From Lentilactobacillus sp. Marseille-Q4993 (GTDB lineage: Bacteria > Bacillota > Bacilli > Lactobacillales > Lactobacillaceae), in contig NZ_CATNVB010000002.1 in NCBI RefSeq assembly GCF_951230165.1, positions 1 through 64,000 on the forward strand: a stretch of DNA of 64,000 bases, written 5' to 3'. How positions within the stretch are numbered: the first letter of the stretch is position 1; each line of letters opens with the position of its first letter. The position numbers and the translations under genes are program-made. Below are positions 7,988-14,533 of this stretch, piece after piece. The notes beneath the pieces were generated by a model that was not told the DNA's origin, ran no database searches, and saw nothing but the letters and a program-made list of their open reading frames with translations.

Positions 7988-8522
7988 TTGGTGAACTCAT
8001 TAGCAAACTTTCTGACAAACGAAATTGATCAAGCGCTTGGGTCATTTTTTCCATGGTTAACGACTGGGAAACTAGAGAAAATGCGTAATGCACTGCTTAC
8101 TATCCCAAGTGAAGATCTTACGAATCGAAAAACCCCATTTCATTTATCGGCTAGTGCGGTTGCATTTACTGCCAATAGCAAGATTTATTCTTCATCCGTA
8201 TCTCAAGACTACGTTACTGCCAGCTGGTCATGTTGAATCAGGGGAAATACCGTTGCAAACTGCAATGCGCGAATTTCTTGAAGAAACTGGGATTTTCGCT
8301 ATTCCGGCAATTGAACCAACATTGGTTGACGTCAACGTGATTGATATTCCTGCTAATCCAGTTAAAAACGAAGGTGCTCATAAACATCTTGACTTTCGAT
8401 ATTGGCTATATAGCTATGATGAATTTGGTAAGAATGCAGAACTACCAACAACTTTACTTACAGAGGATGAGGCTCCGGAAGAGTTTAAGCCTTATTTTAA
8501 GTTAATGGAGTTGAAAAAATAG
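7988..8522 (+). pseudogene. Frameshifted Nudix hydrolase in the folate operon (possible FolQ)
   Basis: Two overlapping frames together encode one Nudix protein. The first (from TTG 7988 or GTG 7991, behind AGGTGG) gives an N-terminal region ending in HLSASAVAFTANSKIY. From about 8190 homology continues in the +1 frame with HPYLKTTLLPAGHVESGE and a complete Nudix box (G-x5-E-x7-REFLEETGI), ending at 8522. One extra base or two lost bases near 8185-8195 would explain it. The position after folP suggests the dihydroneopterin-triphosphate pyrophosphatase that some lactic acid bacteria encode in this operon, but the sequence alone cannot separate that from a generic ADP-ribose-type Nudix enzyme. 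Confidence 0.8.
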
Positions 8523-8574
8523 GCTAAAGTTCATATCTTTGTAATATACAACCAATTAAGGAGTGTAATTTAAC

Positions 8575-9525
8575 ATGAAAGCTGCAATTTTAACCCAATA
8601 TGGTAAATCACCGAAGTTTCAAGACATTAGCAATCCAGTTGCATCGAAGCAAAATGAAATTATTGCACATCCAATTGCATCGTCTGTGAAACAATTGGAT
8701 ATCATCAAAGCAGCCGGCAAACATTACACCAATTATGATCCGCTCCCAGCAATTATGGGAATGGATGGTGTAGTCAAACTTGGTGATGATAATCGGTTCT
8801 TTGCAATGGGAATTACTGGAATGATGGCTGAAAATGCCATCGTTGACAAAACTAAATTAGTTCCAGTTCCAAAGGGATTATCAAGTTCTGTTGCGGCAGC
8901 ATTACCTAATTTACTTATGGGTTCAGATGTTGCGTTGACTGAACGAGGTGGCATAAGAAAAAATGACGTTGTATTTGTGAACGGAGCTACTGGATCAACG
9001 GGTATGATGGCAGTTCAACTTGCTAAATTTCATGGAGCTTCGCACATAATTGCTACTGGGAGAAACCAAAAAACCTTGGATCAATTAAAAGATTTGGGAG
9101 CAAATGAAACCATTTCTTTGAGTGGAACTGACGCAGAGATTGAAACATCAATCCAAAAGGCTTATGATGAGCATCCATTTGATATAATTATCGACTATCT
9201 TTGGGGTAAACCTGCAGAATTGATTTTAAACGCGTTTAAGAAGATAAAAGTAACCAAATCAGTTAAATATATTACCGTCGGCAATATGGCTGGTGCAGAA
9301 ATTAATTTGCCGTCTCAAATTTTACGAAGTAAAGACATTCAGTTAATTGGATCTGGAATTGGTAGTTTTAAAGCTGAGATATTCCAAAGCTACTTAAAAA
9401 CAGAATTACCAAAGATTTACGAGTATGCAGCTGCTGGCAATATAACTATTAACATTAACGAATTCCCGCTAAGTGAAATCGAAGATGCATGGAATGCAAA
9501 GGGCAGACCAGTAATTATAATTTAG
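8575..9525 (+). CDS. Zinc-free quinone oxidoreductase-like dehydrogenase (MDR superfamily)
   Basis: A 316-residue NAD(P)H-dependent oxidoreductase of the medium-chain dehydrogenase/reductase superfamily. The N-terminal GroES-like half starts MKAAILTQYGKSPKF and contains AIMGMDGVVKLG. The Rossmann half carries VNGATGSTGMMAVQLAKFHGA around residue 140. The cysteine cluster of zinc alcohol dehydrogenases is missing, which fits the quinone-oxidoreductase branch. GGAG precedes the ATG. It follows the broken Nudix gene by 52 bases and is probably its own unit. The substrate is unknown. Confidence 0.88.
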   Translation: MKAAILTQYGKSPKFQDISNPVASKQNEIIAHPIASSVKQLDIIKAAGKHYTNYDPLPAIMGMDGVVKLGDDNRFFAMGITGMMAENAIVDKTKLVPVPKGLSSSVAAALPNLLMGSDVALTERGGIRKNDVVFVNGATGSTGMMAVQLAKFHGASHIIATGRNQKTLDQLKDLGANETISLSGTDAEIETSIQKAYDEHPFDIIIDYLWGKPAELILNAFKKIKVTKSVKYITVGNMAGAEINLPSQILRSKDIQLIGSGIGSFKAEIFQSYLKTELPKIYEYAAAGNITININEFPLSEIEDAWNAKGRPVIII

Positions 9526-9536
9526 TGTTATCGATT

Positions 9537-9560
9537 ACCAGATGAAAATCTGGTTTTTAT
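9537..9560 (+). terminator. Terminator after the oxidoreductase gene
   Basis: The 7-bp stem ACCAGAT / ATCTGGT closes a GAAA tetraloop and is followed by TTTTATTTT. Confidence 0.85.
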
Positions 9561-9610
9561 TTTGGGCTAAATTAGGGAGGTTAAACGTGAGAATTGAATT
9601 TATATATTTT

Positions 9611-9638
9611 ACTTTACATAATATATATTATACGTAGA
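9611..9638. other. dif: dif chromosome-dimer resolution site
   Basis: Twenty-eight bases fit the 11-6-11 architecture of a dif site: left arm ACTTTACATAA, central hexamer TATATA, right arm TTATACGTAGA. Read on the minus strand, the arms are TCTACGTATAA and TTATGTAAAGT. As I recall the Bacillus subtilis dif, it has arms ACTTCCTAGAA and TTATGTAAACT and the same central TATATA, so one arm differs at a single base. Xer recombinases cut at the edges of the hexamer to resolve dimers at the end of replication. The neighbouring xerS gene and the switch of gene orientation nearby support the call. Confidence 0.85.
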
Positions 9639-9686
9639 AGTAATATTTTTAAAAAATCTGCTGTAATATGCGAGAATGACAAATTC

Positions 9687-9768
9687 TGAGTAATCAAAAA
9701 ATGATGCTTTCTGCATTTAGTGGAATTGAATTGAAATAATTTTATAGAGTTCTTTTTGAGATTACTCA
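9687..9768. repeat. Inverted repeat, possible structured non-coding RNA
   Basis: TGAGTAATC (9687-9695) is matched by GATTACTCA (9760-9768), and adjacent A and T runs could extend the stem past a 2-base bulge. Inside lies a small ATGC / GCAT hairpin. There is no T tract, so it is not a simple terminator. Function unknown. Confidence 0.4.
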
Positions 9769-9904
9769 ATATCCATATCCAACTAATTCAAGTTAGATCT
9801 TTAGTTGCTGTTGCGAAGTACCTATAGCTTAGTTCAGTAAACCTAATTACCTTTAGAATCTGATTGATAAGTAAATTAGTAGTTGTTAGTTGTTCATCCA
9901 AAAA

Positions 9905-9937
9905 GTTAAATAAGGCGTCAGAATGCGCTTATTTAAC
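9905..9937. repeat. Inverted repeat in the dif-xerS gap
   Basis: GTTAAATAAG (9905-9914) and CTTATTTAAC (9928-9937) form a perfect 10-bp stem with a possible 2-bp extension over a bulged G. No T tract follows on either strand. It could be a protein-binding palindrome or a relic. Confidence 0.4.
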
Positions 9938-10114
9938 GTCGAATTCAGCTGGGCAAACACTTGGGTTCAACTAATTAATCTTTATGCTTAAATCGAGTTA
10001 ATCATCATAATCAACCAGATTTCATAGTCAGTTTGGACAACTAAGGTAAGCCAAAATGGCAGGCAAATTTTTTATATAAGAGGTAAGCAACAATTAAATC
10101 CAATATTTCCCTAT

Positions 10115-10143
10115 TTACTGGTCACTAATCATCACGGTATAAT
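10115..10143 (+). promoter_or_regulatory. Promoter of xerS
   Basis: A perfect -10 box TATAAT (10138-10143) has a weak -35 TTACTG (10115-10120) at 17-bp spacing, about 100 bases ahead of the xerS start. Confidence 0.55.
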
Positions 10144-10244
10144 GGTTTTATAGTTAACTTAATAAAATATCAGTTTTACTAAGTTATAAATTTATAAAAA
10201 TTCGCCCCATCAAAAAATCCTTATTTTTGGAGGTTTTAATAATT

Positions 10245-11333
10245 TTGAAAAAATCTGATTACATAGTCCATAATGAAAAAATATTAACCGAGTTGCCGAC
10301 CTTTGTTCATGATTATTACGTTGAAAAGTCTGCAGTTCCCTTGTCGCCAGCTACTCTTTATCAGTACCTAAACGAGTTTCATCGGTTCTTCACTTGGATG
10401 ATTGATACGGGTATCACCTCAGCCGTTAATATTAAATCAATTACACTTACTGAACTTGAACATTTTAGAAAGCAGGATATGGAACTGTACAAGGCATTTC
10501 TCCTAAATCGTGTAAAACAAAATTCAAATCATGCCAGTGATTCTCTGTCTCACAGCACTGTAAATCGCTCTTTAAACGCGTTGTCAGCGCTATTTAGGTA
10601 TCTAACCGAGGAATCTGAAACAGCTGATGGCGAACCTTATTTCTATCGGAATGTGATGAAGAAGATATCTCTGGTTTCAGATAGTGAAACTTATCAAACA
10701 AGAGCTAACAATATCAAAGATAAATTGTTACTCGATGAAAATGATAAAAACTTTTTAGATTTTATTATTCACGAATATCCAAAGCAGCTGAATGGCAAAC
10801 GCAGTTTGAAAATGTACCAACGGGATCATGAACGAGACATTGCAATTATTGCAACTATGCTAGGAACTGGGATTCGAGTGTCTGAACTAACCAATGCTAA
10901 TTTTGATGATCTTAACATTCATAAAAAGACAATTTCGGTTGTCCGTAAAGGTGGTAAACGGGATTTAGTCCCAATTGCTGAATGGGTTATTCCGTACATC
11001 TCACCATATTTAGAAATAAGAAGCAGCCGGTATTTTGCAACCCCCACTACCCCTTCCCTGTTCCTGACAAAGGCGGCTGAACGGCCACGTCGAATCACGC
11101 CAGCGTCCGTTGAACTACTAGTGGGTAAATACTCACAAGCGTTCAACAGCGTTAGAATCACTCCCCATAAGCTTCGTCATACCCTTGCCTCAAAACTATA
11201 CTTAGAAACCCATAACGAACGACTAGTCGCCACTCAACTAGGTCAATCATCGACAAAGGCTACTAGTCTGTACACTCATATTGTCGATAGCACTCAACGA
11301 AAGGCTTTAAATAATATTCATAAGAAATCGTAG
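10245..11333 (+). CDS. xerS: Tyrosine recombinase XerS
   Basis: XerS is the single-recombinase counterpart of XerC/XerD first described in streptococci and lactococci; it resolves chromosome dimers at a dif site beside its own gene. The 362-residue protein has the long XerS-type N-terminus (VPLSPATLYQYL, RFFTWMIDTGI) and the signature GEPYFYRNVMKK. Catalytic residues visible are Arg near 210 (TGIRVSEL), Lys in RKGGKRD, His-x-x-Arg in TPHKLRHTLA and Tyr near 342 (SLYTHIV). The position usually filled by His or Trp in LGH is Gln here (LGQSS). The TTG at 10245 follows GGAGG by 11 bases; a TTG at 10227 overlaps the ribosome binding site and is rejected. Confidence 0.93.
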   Translation: MKKSDYIVHNEKILTELPTFVHDYYVEKSAVPLSPATLYQYLNEFHRFFTWMIDTGITSAVNIKSITLTELEHFRKQDMELYKAFLLNRVKQNSNHASDSLSHSTVNRSLNALSALFRYLTEESETADGEPYFYRNVMKKISLVSDSETYQTRANNIKDKLLLDENDKNFLDFIIHEYPKQLNGKRSLKMYQRDHERDIAIIATMLGTGIRVSELTNANFDDLNIHKKTISVVRKGGKRDLVPIAEWVIPYISPYLEIRSSRYFATPTTPSLFLTKAAERPRRITPASVELLVGKYSQAFNSVRITPHKLRHTLASKLYLETHNERLVATQLGQSSTKATSLYTHIVDSTQRKALNNIHKKS

Positions 11334-11334
11334 C

Positions 11335-11379
11335 AAAAAGACACAGGTAAAATCGCAGTTGCGGTCTTGTCTGTGTCTT
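11335..11379 (-). terminator. Terminator of msrB-msrA, convergent with xerS
   Basis: AAGACACAG (11338-11346) pairs with CTGTGTCTT (11371-11379). On the minus strand a TTTTT follows, which suits the msr operon. On the plus strand the hairpin is followed by a looser T-rich tract and may also stop xerS. Confidence 0.75.
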
Positions 11380-11386
11380 ACTTTAC

Positions 11387-11905
11387 TTACTTATTCCAGT
11401 GGTCGTCAATAAACTTCGACCGACCACCCATCTCTTCCATTTGGAACCGAAGTGGATTTTTTTTGTAGAATTCTTGATGCTCTTCTTCAGCATCGTAGAA
11501 TGGTTGAACGTCTTCAATTTTAGTAACGATTGGTTTGTCAAACATCTCACTGGCCTGCAGTTCTGCTTTAGACTTCTCAGCGATTTTTCGCTGTTCTTCA
11601 TCCTTAACGTAAATCACTGGCCGATAGTTATCACCACGGTCTTGGAATTGACCCATTGCGTCTGTTGGGTCTGTTTGTTGCCAGTAGATTTGAACTAGTT
11701 TGTCATAGGAGATTACTTCTGGATCAAACGTAATCTTAACTGCCTCTGTATGACCAGTAGTGTGACTTGCAACTTGCTCGTAAGTCGGATTTTCAACGTG
11801 ACCACCTGTATAACCAGAAACTACCTTATCAATTCCAGGCATCTCATCAAATGGCTTAACCATGCACCAGAAACATCCACCGGCGAAAATTGCTGTATCT
11901 TCCAT
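11387..11905 (-). CDS. msrA: Peptide-methionine (S)-S-oxide reductase
   Basis: MsrA reduces the S epimer of methionine sulfoxide in proteins and repairs oxidative damage in the cytoplasm. The 172-residue protein has the catalytic motif GGCFWC close to its start ([12 protein letters not shown]), then [15 protein letters not shown] and [11 protein letters not shown]. The ATG at 11905 has GGAGG 8 bases upstream. It is the second gene of an operon after msrB, 29 bases downstream of its stop. Together they repair both epimers. Confidence 0.96.
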   Translation of the reverse strand: MEDTAIFAGGCFWCMVKPFDEMPGIDKVVSGYTGGHVENPTYEQVASHTTGHTEAVKITFDPEVISYDKLVQIYWQQTDPTDAMGQFQDRGDNYRPVIYVKDEEQRKIAEKSKAELQASEMFDKPIVTKIEDVQPFYDAEEEHQEFYKKNPLRFQMEEMGGRSKFIDDHWNK

Positions 11906-11934
11906 CAATAAAACCTCCAACTTACTTTTATATA

Positions 11935-12363
11935 TTATTTTACAAAAAGTTGCTTATATTCGCTATACCCTTTTTCATCAAGTTCATTCACTGGAATAAA
12001 CTTAAGGGCGGCTGAATTTATGCAGTAACGAAGTCCGCCAGCAACTGCCGGTCCGTCAGGGAAAACATGACCTAAATGGGAACCCGCTTCTTTACTTCTA
12101 ACTTCGTCACGAATCATTCCAAACGATTTATCAGTGTTGGTTTTCAAAGCCTGCTTGTCAATCGGCTTCGTAAAAGACGGCCAACCACAACCAGCATCAT
12201 ACTTATCCGTTGATGAGAAGAGTGGCTCACCACTAACAACATCAACGTAAATTCCGTCTTGATAGAAATTATCATATTCACCGGAAAATGGCATTTCAGT
12301 GGCTGCGTTTTGAGTAACCTCATATTGTTCTTTAGTTAGTCGCTTCTTTAGGTCTTCATCCAT
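11935..12363 (-). CDS. msrB: Peptide-methionine (R)-S-oxide reductase
   Basis: MsrB reduces the R epimer of protein-bound methionine sulfoxide. The 142-residue protein shows [28 protein letters not shown] and [13 protein letters not shown] with the catalytic Cys. The two CxxC pairs that bind zinc in some MsrB forms are not present, as in many lactobacilli. GGAGG lies 7 bases before the ATG. msrB is transcribed first and msrA follows on the same strand. The promoter probably lies at 12395-12430, where a TATAAT can be read on the minus strand at 12403-12408. Confidence 0.96.
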   Translation of the reverse strand: MDEDLKKRLTKEQYEVTQNAATEMPFSGEYDNFYQDGIYVDVVSGEPLFSSTDKYDAGCGWPSFTKPIDKQALKTNTDKSFGMIRDEVRSKEAGSHLGHVFPDGPAVAGGLRYCINSAALKFIPVNELDEKGYSEYKQLFVK

Positions 12364-12452
12364 AAAAAATGCCTCCTGATATTAATTGATTGTACACAAC
12401 TGATTATAGTTAGTATACTTTCTTTTCATCTAAAATACCAGTATCAGCGAAT

Positions 12453-12493
12453 AAAAAAGCCCCAAAGCCAACTCAAACAAGGCCTAGGAGCTT
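12453..12493 (-). terminator. Terminator of ppaC
   Basis: A 13-position stem (12481-12493 with 12457-12469; 12 pairs including G-U) is followed by TTTTTTAT on the minus strand, 7 bases after the ppaC stop. Confidence 0.85.
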
Positions 12494-12499
12494 AATTTA

Positions 12500-13426
12500 T
12501 TAATCTAAGGCGTCAGTTAATTGTGGGACAACTTGCTTCTTCCGTGAAACAACACCTGGTAACTCAAGGGTTGAATCAGCAATCTTTTTGTTAAAGGCCT
12601 TTTCAACGGCTTCTGCAGGTTCGCCTAGAACAAACATCTTTGAATCACTGTTCAAGACGTTAGTGATTAAGACAAGGAATAAATCGTAGTTTTCTTCATC
12701 AGCTTCTTGCTTCATTGCAGCTAAAATGTCGCTTTTACGCTTCAAAATATCATCAAAATCAACAACATTAATTTGGTCGATCCGAATGTTTTTACCACCA
12801 AGATTGAATGATTTTGCGTCTGAATCAATTAATTCCTTATCAGACTTGGCATCTGTATTAGTACCTGCCTTCAACATTTCGATTCCGTACTTTTCGTAAT
12901 CGATGTCAGCAATTTCTGCAAGGGTCTTAACGGCAATCCGATCCTTTTCAGTTGTTGTTGGTGACTTCAACAACAATGTGTCAGAAATAATGGCTGATAA
13001 CATCAATCCGGCCAATTGAGCTGGAATTTCAACTTTTGCTTGGTCAAACAGGTTAGTTAAAATTGTGCTGGTACATCCAACTGGCTCAGCGTGATAGAAC
13101 AATGGTTGAGTAGTCTGGAAGTTAGAAATTCTGTGGTGATCAACAACGTGAGTAACAGTTAATTTTTCAATGTCACTAACACTTTGTTGGAATTCGTTGT
13201 GGTCGACCAGCATTACTGAATCAACTTCTGAACTGGCCTCTTTAATAACTCGTGGGGTTGGTTCGTCGAAGTAATTCAATACAAACGCAGTTTCTGAGTT
13301 AGGTTCACCCAAGGCAACTGCCTCAGTATCATAACCAGTGTGATTCATAAGGTATGAGTAAGCCTTTGCAGCAACAATGGCGTCTGTATCAGGATTTTGG
13401 TGACCAAAAACTAATTCTTTTGACAT
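12500..13426 (-). CDS. ppaC: Manganese-dependent inorganic pyrophosphatase
   Basis: This family II soluble pyrophosphatase hydrolyses pyrophosphate and so drives nucleic-acid and protein synthesis forward. The 308-residue protein has the DHH phosphoesterase half first, with metal ligands in [19 protein letters not shown] and VVDHHRISN, and the DHHA2 half after about residue 190 ending in [20 protein letters not shown] precedes the ATG. A LysR gene lies directly upstream on the same strand, with 33 bases between, so ppaC may share its transcript or start from within that gap. Confidence 0.96.
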   Translation of the reverse strand: MSKELVFGHQNPDTDAIVAAKAYSYLMNHTGYDTEAVALGEPNSETAFVLNYFDEPTPRVIKEASSEVDSVMLVDHNEFQQSVSDIEKLTVTHVVDHHRISNFQTTQPLFYHAEPVGCTSTILTNLFDQAKVEIPAQLAGLMLSAIISDTLLLKSPTTTEKDRIAVKTLAEIADIDYEKYGIEMLKAGTNTDAKSDKELIDSDAKSFNLGGKNIRIDQINVVDFDDILKRKSDILAAMKQEADEENYDLFLVLITNVLNSDSKMFVLGEPAEAVEKAFNKKIADSTLELPGVVSRKKQVVPQLTDALD

Positions 13427-13459
13427 GTGAAAATCTCCTTCTTACTTGTAATATAACTA

Positions 13460-14434
13460 TTATAACTGTTCTTTATCGTCAATGAGGCGATCTGTAAAAC
13501 TTTTTTTAGAAATAAACTCATTGAATTTTTCAAGGAATCGACCAATTCGAGGAATATCATTTTTGTTTTTTCTGAAAACAAATTCGAGGTCAAACTTAAC
13601 TTTTGGTTCAAACTCAGCAGTGTATGCTCCCTGTTCCTTTAATGATTCTGGGTCTAGACTAAGCAGGTACGATTTTGGCAATGCAGTATTAGCGTTGGTA
13701 TTCAGCGCGAATTTAAGAATCTGCTCTGGCATTGTATAGCGTGCGGTAACGTGTGGAACGTCAACCATGTTGTTCTTGAATTGTTCTCTAAGCGCAACGT
13801 TCAAGTAATATCCCTGCGGATACATAACCCATGGGCGACTGCCAATTTCTTGGATACTAATACTCTTCTTTTGTGCCAAAGACTCGTCATGATGGATAAA
13901 AATTAAATCATCAGAAATAATCTTCTCAGAGCTATATGGCTTCCAATTCTTAATTGATTCGTCAGGTAAGTACATAATTGCTAAATCAATCTTGTTGTTT
14001 TCCAGACTTTCCCAGATTTCTTTTCTAGTAAGCATATGAATGTTGATTACCAAATCAGGATTTTCTTTATACAGTTCTAGTGCAAAATCTTCAAATACCT
14101 TAGTCTCAATTGAAGCTAAAATTCCAAGGTTGATTTCACCAGTCGTTGAACTAGTGGCTTGTTGAATCTCGTCGGTTGCTTCGTTGAGTAAATCATAAAT
14201 TTGGTGAGTCGTTTTTAGCATTATGATTCCAGCATCGGTTAACCGAAGTTTCTTCCCAACTGAATAAAAAAGTGGAGTACCAACTGTTCGCTCAAGCTTT
14301 TTGATTTGTTGAGTTAATGCAGGTTGAGTAATTCCCAGGATTTGGGCTGTTTGGGTGTAGTTCATCGTCTCAGACAGCTGAAGGAAGTATGAAAGAGTTT
14401 TTGAGGAAAAAATATTTTCCTGTGTTGTTTTCAT
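13460..14434 (-). CDS. LysR-family transcriptional regulator
   Basis: A 324-residue LysR-type regulator. The N-terminal winged helix is clear (FLQLSETMNYTQTAQILGITQPALTQQ, here split: SETMNYTQTAQILGI then TQPALTQQIKKLERTVG). The rest is the periplasmic-binding-like effector domain. I chose the ATG at 14434 because AAGGAG lies 9 bases upstream; a start six codons earlier overlaps that site. The regulated genes and effector are not evident. The next gene, ppaC, is constitutive in most bacteria, so the target probably lies elsewhere. Confidence 0.88.
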   Translation of the reverse strand: MKTTQENIFSSKTLSYFLQLSETMNYTQTAQILGITQPALTQQIKKLERTVGTPLFYSVGKKLRLTDAGIIMLKTTHQIYDLLNEATDEIQQATSSTTGEINLGILASIETKVFEDFALELYKENPDLVINIHMLTRKEIWESLENNKIDLAIMYLPDESIKNWKPYSSEKIISDDLIFIHHDESLAQKKSISIQEIGSRPWVMYPQGYYLNVALREQFKNNMVDVPHVTARYTMPEQILKFALNTNANTALPKSYLLSLDPESLKEQGAYTAEFEPKVKFDLEFVFRKNKNDIPRIGRFLEKFNEFISKKSFTDRLIDDKEQL

Positions 14435-14476
14435 TTTGAATCTCCTTACCACTTATAATAAATTTATGTTATCACT

Positions 14477-14505
14477 ACTATAATTCAAAATTTATATATA
14501 TTCAA
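14477..14505 (-). promoter_or_regulatory. Promoter of the LysR gene
   Basis: On the minus strand TTGAAT (14500-14505) and TATAGT (14477-14482) are 17 bp apart, about 40 bases ahead of the LysR start. Confidence 0.55.
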
Positions 14506-14533
14506 ATGAATTGTTGCCAAAAACAACAGAAAG

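Larger units (their letters stand above)
9561..10244. other. Long AT-rich non-coding region around the dif site
   Basis: This is one of the two stretches over 300 bases without a long gene. It holds the dif site (9611-9638), two inverted repeats (9687-9768 and 9905-9937) and, at the right end, the xerS promoter. A GTG at 9587 behind GGGAGG opens only 16 codons and runs into dif. I see no remnant of a recognisable gene. Confidence 0.6.

Noticed and set aside
9587-9637. GTG-started 16-codon frame behind GGGAGG
   Set aside because: It is extremely short, ends inside the dif site and encodes mostly the translation of AT-rich dif sequence.
10919-11161. Minus-strand frame inside xerS
   Set aside because: Shadow of the xerS coding frame, with no ribosome binding site or recognisable family.
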